Positions 25,229 through 34,445 of a stretch of 64,000 bases of DNA are shown here, piece after piece. Each line of letters starts with the position of its first letter. Positions within the stretch are counted from its first letter, which is position 1. The stretch covers positions 30,766-94,765 of the forward strand of contig DAINOC010000002.1 in the NCBI GenBank assembly GCA_036735565.1. The letters are read 5' to 3'. Both the position numbers and the translations under genes were made by a program. Under the pieces are notes generated by a model, which was not told the origin of the DNA, did no database searches, and saw only the letters and a list, made by a program, of their open reading frames with translations. This DNA is from Coraliomargarita_B sp036735565 (GTDB taxonomy: Bacteria > Verrucomicrobiota > Verrucomicrobiia > Opitutales > Coraliomargaritaceae).

Positions 25229-25540
25229 ATGGCAGGAGTCGGCAAATTATTGAAGCAAGCGCAGAAAATGCAGAAGCAAATGGAGGCGATCCAGCAGGAG
25301 CTCGCGGAAAAGGTTTTGGAGGTTTCGAGCGGCGGCGGCGCGATCCAGATCCAAATCTCCGGCCAGGGCGAGTTCCGCGGTATCAAAATCGATCCGGAGT
25401 TTTTGAAGGAAGACGCCGACTTTATCGAGGAGAGCCTGTTGGCAGCGATTCAGGAGGCCGCAGCGAAGGCCAAGGAGACCAGTGAAGCGGCCATGAGTGC
25501 GGTGACGGGCGGAATGGGCGGCTTCGGTGGTTTGATGTAG
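25229..25540 (+). CDS. ybaB: YbaB/EbfC family nucleoid-associated protein
   Basis: 103 residues, normal length. Start MAGVGKLLKQAQKMQKQMEAIQQEL is the family coiled-coil helix, followed by the beta part QIQISGQGEFRGIKIDPEFLKED and a Gly-rich tail (GGMGGFGGLM). Binds DNA as a dimer. One base separates its stop from the GTG start of recR, the usual ybaB-recR pair. ATG 25229 is used because the coiled-coil begins there. Confidence 0.95.
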   Translation: MAGVGKLLKQAQKMQKQMEAIQQELAEKVLEVSSGGGAIQIQISGQGEFRGIKIDPEFLKEDADFIEESLLAAIQEAAAKAKETSEAAMSAVTGGMGGFGGLM

Positions 25541-25541
25541 C

Positions 25542-26135
25542 GTGACGCCGTCCTACGACAGACTGCTACAAACCTTGAAGCGGTTGCCCGGAGTGGGCTA
25601 CCGCGCTGCCGAGCGGATCGCCATGCACCTGCTGGTCGAGTTGCCCTCTGAAATGCCGGAATTGCAGGCAGCGCTGGAAGCGGCCCGGCACTCGGTGAGG
25701 CGTTGTGAAATCTGCGGGAATCTGGCGGAGGCGGAGTCCTGCGCGATTTGCCTCGATGGAGAGCGCGACGATGGACGCCTCTGTGTGGTGGAGCACGCGC
25801 AAGACCTGATTGCCATTGAGCGTTCTTCGGCCTGGCGGGGGCGCTATCATGTGCTGCATGGCAAATTGTCTCCGATCCATGGCATCGGTCCGGAGCGGCT
25901 CAATCTTGAAGCACTGCGACGGCGGCTTGAAACGGGCGCTATCGAGGAGATCGTGTTTGCCCTCTCCAACGATATCGAGGGACAGGCAACCTGCCATTTT
26001 ATACAGGAGGAACTGGTGGCGGGGCGTTCGATACAGACGAGCCGGATCGGATTTGGTCTGCCCAGCGGCGGTGGCGTGACCTACGCCGATGCCGTGACCC
26101 TGCGCAGCGCTTTGGAGGGTCGGACGCGGTATTAA
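25542..26135 (+). CDS. recR: Recombination mediator RecR
   Basis: 197 residues, full length, GTG start. Helix-hairpin-helix LKRLPGVGYRAAERIAMHLL, zinc finger CEICGNLAEAESCAIC, Toprim domain (LCVVEHAQDLIAIE, HVLHGKLSPIHGIGP) and C-terminal GRSIQTSRIGFGLPSGGGVTYAD. With RecF/RecO it loads RecA at gaps. Translationally coupled to ybaB. Confidence 0.96.
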   Translation: MTPSYDRLLQTLKRLPGVGYRAAERIAMHLLVELPSEMPELQAALEAARHSVRRCEICGNLAEAESCAICLDGERDDGRLCVVEHAQDLIAIERSSAWRGRYHVLHGKLSPIHGIGPERLNLEALRRRLETGAIEEIVFALSNDIEGQATCHFIQEELVAGRSIQTSRIGFGLPSGGGVTYADAVTLRSALEGRTRY

Positions 26136-26287
26136 TGGTGGGTGGTTGTTCGTTGTTTGTTGCTGGTTGTTTGGTGCTTGGAGGTTTTTCCGCAGCAACG
26201 ATTTGGGAGCCGTTCGCCTTGTAGTAGACGGGGCCCTTTCTTTGGGCTAAATTTTGAGGCACCAAAATTAGGGACAGGCTTTTTTAA

Positions 26288-27676
26288 TTACATAGAATCC
26301 GCGATGTCCTCCAGCGGGTAGGTCCAGATTTCGGAGAGGGTGGGATGATACCAGTGCACTTTGAGGAGATCACTGACGGACGCTTTCAGGGTCACGGCGA
26401 CGCCCATGGCGTGGATCAGTTCACCGCCGTCCTTGCCGACGCATTCGGCGCCGAGGACGGTGCCGGTGCTGCGTTCGGCGAGGACTTTGACGTAGCCGGC
26501 CTTGGCCTCCATAAGGATGGATTTACCGTGATCGTCGAAGGGGTAGTCGGCCGAGAGGTAGTCGATGCCGCGTTCTTTCAGTTGGGACTCGCTCAAGCCG
26601 ACCTGGCCGATCTGCGGGTCGGTGAAGACGACCCCCAAAAGGCTGTCGTAATCGACCGGTTGAGCGGCCCGGCCGGTGGCGTGGCGGGCGGCGAGCTCGC
26701 CCTGGAGGATGGCGATGTGGACAATTTCGTGCGGTCCGGCGACGTCGCCGCAGGCGTAGATGCGGGGGTTACTCGTGCGCTGCATTGCATCGCAGGCGAT
26801 GTGGCCGCCGGGAAGTTGATCGACACCGGCGGCGTCCAGCCCGAGGCCATTGGTGGCCGGTCGGCGTCCGAGAGCATTGAAGAGGTGGGGGGCCTCGGCG
26901 GTGTGGTCTTTGCCCGCATGCTCAAAGCGGACGGTGAAAGTTCCGTCGCTATGATCGACGCTTTGCAACCGGGTATCGGTGTAGAGATGGATGCCCTCTT
27001 TGCGAAACTGCGCTTCGATGACGGCTGCGGCCTCTGGTGAGCATTCCCTGAGGATACGCGGGCTGCGTTGTATCTGGATGACCTCGCTGCCGGCGCGTCT
27101 GAGGAACTGGGCGAGTTCACAGGCCACGATGCCGCCGCCGAGGACGATGACTTTTTCGGGAAGAAAATCGAGGTCGAGAACGTCGTCACTCGTCCAGAAG
27201 GGTGTCTCGGCGAGACCCGGAACGGGGGGCACTGCGACGACCGAGCCGGTGGCGATCACGAAGTGGTCGGCGGTCAGCCGGGTGCCATCGCTCAACTCAA
27301 CCGTAGCGGCATCCACAAAGGTGGCTCGTTGGCGGAAGAGGGTGAAGCGATCGCTCGCGAGCTGTCCCTGGCGGTAGGCGGCAAACTCTGTGATGGTATC
27401 GAGTTTGCGCTGGTGGAGGGCGGGCATATCGATCGCCGCTTCCGGGATCCTCAGGCCGAAGGCTTTGGCCTGCTGGGCGAGGTGGAGGACTTCGGTCGAG
27501 TAGATCAGTGTCTTCGAGGGCATGCAGCCGCGCAGGATGCATAGGCCGCCGAGTTCGCGGGCCTCATCGATGATGGCCACGCGCTCGCAGGTCTCGCGTG
27601 CGGTGCGTGCAGCTGCATAGCCGCCGCTACCGCCGCCGATGACGATCGTATCGAAGTGTTCGGGATTTGGATTCAT
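26288..27676 (-). CDS. Pyridine nucleotide-disulfide oxidoreductase (dihydrolipoyl dehydrogenase-like)
   Basis: 462 residues. FAD site VIGGGSGGYAAARTA at 12-25, redox pair in GGLCILRGCMPSK (Cys-x4-Cys), NAD site VIVLGGGIVACELAQFL near 173, and a C-terminal dimerisation domain with HWYHPTLSEIW, where the active-site His sits (family HxHPTxxE). The Cys-x4-Cys spacing fits lipoamide/mercuric/trypanothione reductases. The substrate is unknown; no E2 or mer genes lie nearby. It is last in a four-gene minus-strand operon and overlaps the preceding gene by 4 bp. Confidence 0.86.
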   Translation of the reverse strand: MNPNPEHFDTIVIGGGSGGYAAARTARETCERVAIIDEARELGGLCILRGCMPSKTLIYSTEVLHLAQQAKAFGLRIPEAAIDMPALHQRKLDTITEFAAYRQGQLASDRFTLFRQRATFVDAATVELSDGTRLTADHFVIATGSVVAVPPVPGLAETPFWTSDDVLDLDFLPEKVIVLGGGIVACELAQFLRRAGSEVIQIQRSPRILRECSPEAAAVIEAQFRKEGIHLYTDTRLQSVDHSDGTFTVRFEHAGKDHTAEAPHLFNALGRRPATNGLGLDAAGVDQLPGGHIACDAMQRTSNPRIYACGDVAGPHEIVHIAILQGELAARHATGRAAQPVDYDSLLGVVFTDPQIGQVGLSESQLKERGIDYLSADYPFDDHGKSILMEAKAGYVKVLAERSTGTVLGAECVGKDGGELIHAMGVAVTLKASVSDLLKVHWYHPTLSEIWTYPLEDIADSM

Positions 27677-29136
27677 GATCGGGTGATTTCCGTGTTGGGA
27701 GCTTTGTAAACGGGGACTTTTCGACTGCCCGGGGCTGCGACCAGCCCGATTCGGGCGGTATCGACTTCGTCAACCCGGCTGCGCGTCAGGTCGGCCCAGC
27801 GAAAGGCGGTGAACAGAAGAATCAGAAAGCTCATGAGGACAGTCGGCGACATAAACGGGGTGTCAACCAGAGCCAGAAAAAGAATGGCCGCCAATCCGAT
27901 GAGCAGATGATTGGTCAAGCGGATATCGCGGCGGCCCCGCAGCGCGTATCGGAGCGTCAGTAGTAGAATCGGCAGGCTACAGGCCAGGAGGCCGACCAGG
28001 CCAAACTCTGCGAGTAGATGGGCCAGATCCGATCCTGCGCGCGCGTAGGGCAGCCCCTCCAATCGGTCGCTACCGTAGAATGGGAGCAGTTGAATGAAGC
28101 TGTCCATCCCGGATCCGAAGAGTGGGCGTTCTTTAAAAAGGCGCCAGGCGCAATCCTGGAGCTCGTCCCAGTATGGAGGTCGGGCACCCGGGCTGAGCAT
28201 ACGCGAAAATGCGATGATAAAAAAGAGAATGGAGCCCAGCCCGGAGAGCAAAGCGATGATGCGGCGATGGGGGTCCCTACCACTGCCGGCGAAGTCGAAA
28301 GCAACGATCAGAAGCATCAGAGCGGTGGTGAGTAGGAGCACCCCGGCCGGCCGGGGTGCTTCGACGAGGAGGGCGCTGGCCCCCAGAATAAGTCCGCCGA
28401 CCAGATAGAATGGGCCGACGGTCGCAATAAACGGAGGGCTGTCGTCATACCGCGTGGTCAGCAGTGCCATGGCAAAGCAGGCGCAGCTCCAGAGTGTCGC
28501 AAATGCGGCCCAGTGCCCATCGTAGGGAAAAACTGCGAAAAAATCCGACCGTCCGGTTCCGGATGAAAAAAGGGTGCTCTCCAGGGCGAATGCGTCCTGC
28601 ATGTAGCCGAAAATAGCGATGCCCACGGCGAAGAGACAAAGCCACGGCATCAGTCGTTCAAAGAATGTGCGGGACTTGGGGATGAGGAACACCGGCACGG
28701 CCAGAAGCAGGACAGCGATATGCCCCGTGACGCTCAGTGAGGCCTTTCCCCCGGCGGCGCTGACCGGCAGCCAGCGGTTGACTTCGCGGAGGGTTACCCA
28801 CCGCGAATCGTCTGCGATGAAGGTAACGAGCGGATTCTGCAGGAGGCCTAAAAGGTGAAGGGCGGCAAGGATGCAAGCCGGTGAGATGAGCCAAAAAAAC
28901 CGTCTCCATAGGTGGTCGATAAAAAACGGGTGGGTGTGCTCATGCTGCTTGAGCAGCATGGGGGTGAGGCAGCCGAGGATGGTGAGAAGGCCGAGCAGCC
29001 AATTGGAGCGCGGCACGCCGATCCAGAATGCAGCGAGGCAGACGATCAACAGGGAGATGAAGAGGGCGGTCTCGGCCGGGGTGAAGGTATCACGCAGGAG
29101 TTTCTCCCTGGGCAGTAGCTGGTCGTTGTTGGTCAT
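27673..29136 (-). CDS. O-antigen ligase/polymerase-like polytopic membrane protein
   Basis: 487 residues with about ten to twelve hydrophobic spans. Around residue 345 the periplasmic loop ERPLFGSGMDSFIQLLPFYG...AGSDLAHLLAEFGLVGLL resembles the Wzy_C (O-antigen ligase) block, where Gly-x-Gly and a later acidic/His pair are conserved. This suggests transfer of a glycan to a lipid acceptor, but the family is diverse. No surrounding polysaccharide genes are present. It overlaps the downstream oxidoreductase by 4 bp and starts 4 bp inside the DJ-1 gene end, so all belong to one transcript. Confidence 0.72.
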   Translation of the reverse strand: MTNNDQLLPREKLLRDTFTPAETALFISLLIVCLAAFWIGVPRSNWLLGLLTILGCLTPMLLKQHEHTHPFFIDHLWRRFFWLISPACILAALHLLGLLQNPLVTFIADDSRWVTLREVNRWLPVSAAGGKASLSVTGHIAVLLLAVPVFLIPKSRTFFERLMPWLCLFAVGIAIFGYMQDAFALESTLFSSGTGRSDFFAVFPYDGHWAAFATLWSCACFAMALLTTRYDDSPPFIATVGPFYLVGGLILGASALLVEAPRPAGVLLLTTALMLLIVAFDFAGSGRDPHRRIIALLSGLGSILFFIIAFSRMLSPGARPPYWDELQDCAWRLFKERPLFGSGMDSFIQLLPFYGSDRLEGLPYARAGSDLAHLLAEFGLVGLLACSLPILLLTLRYALRGRRDIRLTNHLLIGLAAILFLALVDTPFMSPTVLMSFLILLFTAFRWADLTRSRVDEVDTARIGLVAAPGSRKVPVYKAPNTEITRS

Positions 29137-29690
29137 TCGTCCCGGGTCCAGCAGATGGAAGTGGCAATTTCGCGGGCGGTGCCATCACCGGTCAGTGCCT
29201 CGACGAGGGCGAGGGCGAACTCGGTGGCGGTGCCGGCACCCTGTGAGGTGATGATCCGCCGGGCCTGCACGACACGGTCAGCCTGTGGCTTGGGCAGTTC
29301 AGCGAGGGTGGCCGGATGCGCGGTGTAGTTGCCTTCGGGGCTCAGCAGTCCCGCGTCCAGTAGAAGGAGCGGCGCCGCGCAGATCGCGCCGATCCATTTG
29401 TCGGCTTCCTGGTGGCGCTTTAGAATCCGGCAGAGAGCGGGGTTTCCGCGCAGTTTCTGCACACCCGGGCCACCGGGAAGGATCACGACATCGTAGAGAG
29501 CATCATCGGGCAGGTCGGCGAGTGCGTATTCGGCCAGCAGGGTGAGTCCGCTGCGTCCGGTAACGGCGAGGGAGTCGCCGCAGGCAGCTTGGGTAACGTC
29601 GACCCCCGCGCGGGCGAGTAGATCGACTGGAGCAACGGCTTCCATTTCTTCGAAGCCCGGGTGGAGGACAATAAGGGCGTTAAGGCTCAT
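29133..29690 (-). CDS. DJ-1/PfpI family protein (YajL/ThiJ-like)
   Basis: 185 residues. LIVLHPGFEEMEAVAPVDLLARAG at the start carries the conserved Glu (residue ~14), and GAICAAPLLLLDAGLL has the nucleophile elbow Cys; HPATLAEL provides the following His-region, and the close RIITSQGAGTATEFAL is family typical. Members act as glyoxalase III, deglycase-like or redox-stress proteins; the exact activity is unsettled. ATG 29690 is used because the family start is there. The gene overlaps the hydrolase gene end by about 11 bp. Confidence 0.9.
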   Translation of the reverse strand: MSLNALIVLHPGFEEMEAVAPVDLLARAGVDVTQAACGDSLAVTGRSGLTLLAEYALADLPDDALYDVVILPGGPGVQKLRGNPALCRILKRHQEADKWIGAICAAPLLLLDAGLLSPEGNYTAHPATLAELPKPQADRVVQARRIITSQGAGTATEFALALVEALTGDGTAREIATSICWTRDE

Positions 29691-30507
29691 GATCGGTCGG
29701 GTTTTGAATAAAGGGCAGGACGGTCTCCCAATAAGCGGGGCCGGCGACATCAATCAAGTTATTGTGGCCCGCGTTGTCGACCCACAGGGTCCGGGCGCGC
29801 GGACCGACGGTCCGGGCATTTTTCAGGGCGTGTGCGATGGGAATGATCGCATCATTTCGCCCGTGGAGGATGAGGATAGGGCTGTCGATGCGGGGCAGGC
29901 GGGCGCGGTTATCAAAGCGGTCGAACGGGAGGACCTTGATGCGGGTCAATGCCCGGAAGGTGGAGGTGAAGGCACTGTCCAGGATCAGGCCGGCAACCGG
30001 GTAGCGCTCCGCGAGGTAGCAGGCGGGGCCGCTGCCGACGGAGCGGCCATAGAGGCGGATGGCTTCCGGCGGGTAGCCCAGGGTCTCAACGGCGTGTTGG
30101 AAGACACGATCCGCCGCGGCGTAGCAACCCGCCTCGGAGGCACGGCCGCTGCTCAGTCCGTAGCCCGGATAGTCGTAAGCGAGGACGGCGATGCCGCGGG
30201 CCCGAAAGGTCTCCAGCAAGTAGCGTATCCCGCCGAGATCCTCCCCGTTGCCGTGGTTGTAGAGGAGCAGCGGAGCGGCCTCACCAGCGGGGAGAAAGAT
30301 CGTGGCGATGGATTCTCCGTTTCGATCCTCCAGGAAGCGGATGGATTCGTCCGCTTCATAGCCAGGATACGGGGCGGGAAAAATCATCCACTCCGAGGCA
30401 AACCACGCGAAGACATTCATGAGAAGATAAACAACCAGAAGGGCCGCAAGAGTGAGTTGTGCCACATGGAGTATCATAAGCTTGAGGGAATGGAGGAGGG
30501 ATGCCAC
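29680..30507 (-). CDS. Membrane-anchored alpha/beta hydrolase
   Basis: 275 residues (or 265 from ATG 30477). An N-terminal membrane span (ILHVAQLTLAALLVVYLLMN) is followed by a BEM46-like alpha/beta hydrolase: LLLYNHGNGEDLGG oxyanion loop, nucleophile Ser in LYGRSVGSGPA, Asp in ILHGRNDAIIP, His in NAGHNNLI. The catalytic triad is complete. Substrate unknown; such anchored hydrolases are usually esterases or thioesterases at the inner membrane. First gene of the operon running down to 26288. Confidence 0.86.
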   Translation of the reverse strand: MASLLHSLKLMILHVAQLTLAALLVVYLLMNVFAWFASEWMIFPAPYPGYEADESIRFLEDRNGESIATIFLPAGEAAPLLLYNHGNGEDLGGIRYLLETFRARGIAVLAYDYPGYGLSSGRASEAGCYAAADRVFQHAVETLGYPPEAIRLYGRSVGSGPACYLAERYPVAGLILDSAFTSTFRALTRIKVLPFDRFDNRARLPRIDSPILILHGRNDAIIPIAHALKNARTVGPRARTLWVDNAGHNNLIDVAGPAYWETVLPFIQNPTDHEP

Positions 30508-30561
30508 GGTGCCTCTTTCAAGCCTGTTGCCATTGACAGCGCAAACGTAAAGCCCGATCCC

Positions 30562-31839
30562 ATGTCCGAATCCGTTCCCGCATCTTCTCTTTCGTTCTCT
30601 GCCATGGGCCGGACCATCGGTGAGCCGGTGATCGTCGACTTAATGAACCGGGCCCTGCAGCAACCGGGCCTGCTCTCGCTGGCGGCGGGCTTCACCGATA
30701 ACGCGGTGCTGCCGCGCGAACTGGTGGGCGGGATCGTTGCCGAGTTGACGGCGGCCGGGGCTGACCCCGGCTATCTGCAATACGGGACGAATCAGGGCCG
30801 GGCGGGCTTGCGTAAATTAACGGCGGAGCGCCTGGGCAGCTATCCCGGCGAGCGCCCGGACGTCTTTCATCCGGAGGCCTGTTTCCTGACCAACGGTTCG
30901 CAGCAGGCTCTTTACCTTGCGGTGCAGGTGCTCTGCGATCCCGGCGACATTCTGCTCGTGGAAGAGCCGAGCTACTTCGTCTGTCTGGAGATGCTGAAGG
31001 GTCTGGGGGTGCGTGCGGTGGGTATTCCCTGTGATGCGGAGGGCGCTTTCGATCGGGAGGGACTGCGGGAGCGGCTTGCTCAGTTGCGAGCCAGCGGTCA
31101 GCGGGAGCGGGTGAAGGGGATCTATCTGGTGAGCTATTTTTCCAATCCGAGCAGCCGTTCCATGACGCTTGGCGAAAAGCAGGCAGTGGCCCGGGTATTG
31201 TTGGAGGAGGATTATTGTATCCCGGTGCTGGAGGACGGCGCCTACCGGGATCTCTATTTTGAAAGGCCTCACCTGGTGCCATCGGTGATCAGTCTTCCGG
31301 AATTTACCGACTTCCCCCTGCTGTATCTGGGAACTTACACCAAGCCCTTCGCCACCGGGTTGAAGGTCGGATTTGGCTACTGCACTGATCCAGTCTGGTT
31401 GAGTAAGATGCTCTGCGTCAAAGGGCATCAGGACTTCGGGTCGGCGCACTTCAATCAGGCGGTGATCGAGCGCTTGCTGAAGGGCGGTCACTACGAGGCG
31501 CACCTGGCAAGGATCCGTCCGCACTATGCGGCAAAGGCGGCAGCGATGCACGCCGTGCTCAGTGGCAGCGGCCTCGGTGAGGCGGGTTGGCAGTGGTTGC
31601 GGCCCGAGGGTGGCCTGATCTACTGGTTGCGCGGACCGACCAGGATCGACACCCGCATGGGCGGTGCCTTTTGCGAAGCCTGTATCGGGCAGGGCGTGCT
31701 TTATGTGCCCGGGGATCTGTGCTTTCCCGGAGGCGAGCCGCACAACTGCGTGCGGCTTTCTTACGGCGCGATCGGTGCCGACAAATTGGAGACGGCAACG
31801 GAGCGCTTCGCCCGGGAGGCGTTGCGGTGGAGCGTTTGA
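30562..31839 (+). CDS. PLP-dependent aminotransferase class I/II (2-aminoadipate aminotransferase-like)
   Basis: 425 residues from ATG 30562. Fold type I aminotransferase with the layout of LysN/MocR-type enzymes without the DNA-binding domain: LSLAAGFTDNAVLP at the start, LQYGTNQGRAGLRKLTAERL, FLTNGSQQALYLAVQVLCDPGD, VEEPSYF, YLVSYFSNPSS, and Schiff-base Lys in TYTKPFATGLKVGFGY. The frame extends upstream antisense to two other genes to 29542, which is an artefact; 30562 matches the family. Likely makes or uses a branched or alpha-amino acid; the substrate is not determinable here. Confidence 0.85.
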   Translation: MSESVPASSLSFSAMGRTIGEPVIVDLMNRALQQPGLLSLAAGFTDNAVLPRELVGGIVAELTAAGADPGYLQYGTNQGRAGLRKLTAERLGSYPGERPDVFHPEACFLTNGSQQALYLAVQVLCDPGDILLVEEPSYFVCLEMLKGLGVRAVGIPCDAEGAFDREGLRERLAQLRASGQRERVKGIYLVSYFSNPSSRSMTLGEKQAVARVLLEEDYCIPVLEDGAYRDLYFERPHLVPSVISLPEFTDFPLLYLGTYTKPFATGLKVGFGYCTDPVWLSKMLCVKGHQDFGSAHFNQAVIERLLKGGHYEAHLARIRPHYAAKAAAMHAVLSGSGLGEAGWQWLRPEGGLIYWLRGPTRIDTRMGGAFCEACIGQGVLYVPGDLCFPGGEPHNCVRLSYGAIGADKLETATERFAREALRWSV

Positions 31840-31946
31840 GCCTGGTGTCCTGCTGCGGCCTGTTTCCACCACAATGATTGAAGGTTGAGATTCGGCGTAT
31901 CCGGGATTCCCGCTTTACTCTGGAGGGCGGGCCTTGTATCGCGTTG

Positions 31947-32762
31947 ATGATGCCTGAAGAGACCGTCTCCCAGTCCAACGCGCGTATCGAGGAACTGATC
32001 CGAATGAATCAGTTCAAGGCGTTGTCGGCGGAGTTGGCAAACTGGGCGGAGCCCGAGATCGCGGACCTCATCTACGATTTGGATAAGCCGCACCAGATCC
32101 TGGTATACCGGGCGCTGCCGCGGCACCGCGCGGCCGATGTGTTCGCCCACTTTGAGCCGGCGCAGCAGGACGTCATCCTTGAGGCTCTGACGGATGTGGA
32201 TACGCGGCACCTGCTGGCCACGCTGAGTCCGGACGACCGCACGGCCATGCTGGAGGAGCTGCCCGCCACGGTGCAGCGGCGGCTCATGCAGCTGCTCTCG
32301 CCGGAGGATCTGAAGGAAGTGCGGCAGCTGCTAGGCTATCCGGAAGAGAGTGTGGGGCGGCTGATGACGCCCGACTACATCCGCGTGCGCGAAGAGTGGA
32401 CCTGTGAGCAGGCGCTCGCCCACATCCGCAAATACGGGCGCGACAGTGAGATCTTCAACATCCTCTATGTGACCGATCAAAATGGCCTCTTGATCGACAT
32501 CCTCCGGATGCGGCGATTGATCATGGCGGGTCCATCGACCCTGATCAAAGAACTGTTGAACTACAACTTCGTGAGTGTCTCGGCCTACGACGACCGCGAG
32601 GTTGCGGTGGAGAAGATTCAGCGCTATGACATCAATGCGCTGCCGGTCGTGGACTCGGAGGGCGTGTTGGTAGGGGTCGTGACGGTCGACGACATCATGG
32701 ACGTGCTCGGCTTGATGATCTATTTCTCCATCGCGGTTTTGGTGCTGCGTTTCCCCGCTTAA
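31947..32762 (+). pseudogene. mgtE: Magnesium transporter MgtE with internal deletion of the channel domain
   Basis: 271 residues from ATG 31947. The N-domain (repeated HRAADVFAHFEPAQQDVILEAL-type helices) and both CBS domains (EESVGRLMTPDYIRV, then VSVSAYDDREVAVEKIQRYDINALPVV) match MgtE, but the protein then jumps at VVTVDDIMDV directly to LGLMIYFSIAVLVL, the last membrane helix of MgtE. About 150-180 residues, with four of five channel helices and the pore, are missing. The join falls at the short shared sequence GACGTG (Asp-Val), as in a deletion between direct repeats. It cannot be a working channel, though a regulatory CBS fragment could still fold. Confidence 0.8.
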
Positions 32763-32767
32763 GAGCC

Positions 32768-34417
32768 ATGGAGTGGACTTTGGATCCCAGGCGAAATGAG
32801 GCGCAGCCTGGCATTTGTCGGCCTGATTTGCCGGTGGAGGCGCAGGTCGGCGTAGCGGACTTGCCGGAGCAGGGCTATCGATTAAACTTGGGCGTTGATC
32901 GGATCCGGATCGAAGCTGCGGACATTGCTGGATGGCGCTATGCCCGACAGGCGCTCGACGGCTTGTTGGCTGGGGCTGACGGGGAGGGGCAGACTTGTCG
33001 GATAATCGAGGATTGGCCGGATTTTCCTCAACGTGGGTATATGCTGGATATCTCCCGCGATCGTGTGCCTACGATGGCGCAGCTTTATGAGCTCGTCGAT
33101 TTGCTCGCGGCGCTCCGGTATAATGAGTTGCAGCTCTACACGGAGCATACCTTTGCGTATTCGGCGCATTCCGGGGTGTGGGCGGAGGCCTCGCCGATGA
33201 CGCCTGCGGAGGTGGTGGCGCTGGATACCTACTGTAGTGGGCGGGGCATCGAGCTGGTGCCGAACCAGAACTCGTTTGGTCACATGGAGCGCTGGTTGTG
33301 TCACCCGGCTTATCACCATCTTGCCGAGTGCCCGGGCGGCTTTGCCCATCCGCTCGGGGGCTGGCGGGAGCATGGCAGTGTGCTGCGCCCCGAGTCGGTG
33401 AGCCTGGAGTTTCTCGACGGGCTTTATCGCGAGCTGTTGCCAAACTTTCGCAGCCGACGCTTCAATATCGGCGGGGACGAGCCCTGGGAGCTGGGGCAGG
33501 GGGCCAGTCGCGCACGAGTGGAGGCGGAGGGCAAGCATGCGGTCTACCTCGACTTTCTCGCGCAGGTTTGTCGATTGGCGACAGCGCATGGAGCGGCACC
33601 CATGTGTTGGGCTGATGTGCTGCTGGAGACACCCGATGCAGTTGCTCAGTTACCCGATGGCATCACGCCGATCCTGTGGGGCTACGAGGCTGACCACCCA
33701 TTTGATGCGCAGTGCGCGATGCTGGCAGCGCTCGGGCGGCCCTTCTACGTGGCACCCGGAGATTCGACTTGGTGCAGCCATACCGGACGGGCGGATCGAA
33801 TGAAGGCCAATCTCCGTTCTGCTGCGGAGGCGGGGCTGATGCATGGAGCCAGGGGCTATTTGCTCACCCACTGGGGCGATGGCGGGCACCCTCAGCCCTG
33901 GGTTGTTGCCTTGCCGTCACTCGTGCGGGGAGGATTGACCGCTTGGAACGGGAGAAACGTGGACCCTTGTTTTGAGTCGGCGCTTCGTGCAGCGCTGCGG
34001 GAGAGCAGCGATCCGGCCACCCTGACGGAGCGGCTGCTGGCGTCTGGAGGCCTCGATGCCGCGCTCGGTTGCCCCATCCGCAACCGGAGCTATCTCGCCC
34101 ACAGTCTTCACCTCGACGAAGCCGCCCTGCGGGGTTTTACCCCGCACCCGACGGAGGCGGCGCTGCGTGAGCAGGTCGCGGCCTGCGACGAACTGCTGGC
34201 CGGTGCTGGGACGTCAAACCTCCCGGAAGCGGAGCTCGCGCTGGCCTTGAGGATGAACCGCTTCGCGGCGTATCGCTGCCTCGGCGAGTTGCGGCAGGCT
34301 CCTGAGGAGGGGGTGAAGTTGATTGCTGACTACCGGGAGCTCTGGAGGTGCCGTAGCCGCGAGGGCGGACTGGAGGCGAGCCTGGGGCGAATGCCCGGGT
34401 TCAAAGCTGAGAATTGA
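32768..34417 (+). CDS. Glycoside hydrolase family 20-like enzyme
   Basis: 549 residues. The central TIM barrel shows GH20 features: FPQRGYMLDISRDRVPTMAQLYELVD (88-112), NELQLYTEHTF, IELVPNQNSFGHME, and the catalytic Asp237-Glu238 pair in NIGGDEPWELG. Beta-N-acetylhexosaminidases of this family use the Asp to stabilise the substrate acetamido group and the Glu as acid. A helical C-terminal domain of unknown role follows (about 430-549). There is no signal peptide, so it probably works on imported disaccharides. It follows the mgtE remnant by 5 bp and may share its promoter. Confidence 0.82.
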   Translation: MEWTLDPRRNEAQPGICRPDLPVEAQVGVADLPEQGYRLNLGVDRIRIEAADIAGWRYARQALDGLLAGADGEGQTCRIIEDWPDFPQRGYMLDISRDRVPTMAQLYELVDLLAALRYNELQLYTEHTFAYSAHSGVWAEASPMTPAEVVALDTYCSGRGIELVPNQNSFGHMERWLCHPAYHHLAECPGGFAHPLGGWREHGSVLRPESVSLEFLDGLYRELLPNFRSRRFNIGGDEPWELGQGASRARVEAEGKHAVYLDFLAQVCRLATAHGAAPMCWADVLLETPDAVAQLPDGITPILWGYEADHPFDAQCAMLAALGRPFYVAPGDSTWCSHTGRADRMKANLRSAAEAGLMHGARGYLLTHWGDGGHPQPWVVALPSLVRGGLTAWNGRNVDPCFESALRAALRESSDPATLTERLLASGGLDAALGCPIRNRSYLAHSLHLDEAALRGFTPHPTEAALREQVAACDELLAGAGTSNLPEAELALALRMNRFAAYRCLGELRQAPEEGVKLIADYRELWRCRSREGGLEASLGRMPGFKAEN

Positions 34418-34445
34418 TTCCCAGGGTGCGAATAGCGTCGCCGCT

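Noticed and set aside
29542..31839. A 765-residue frame for the aminotransferase
   Set aside because: The first 340 codons lie antisense to the DJ-1 and hydrolase genes and show no family resemblance; the aminotransferase begins at 30562.
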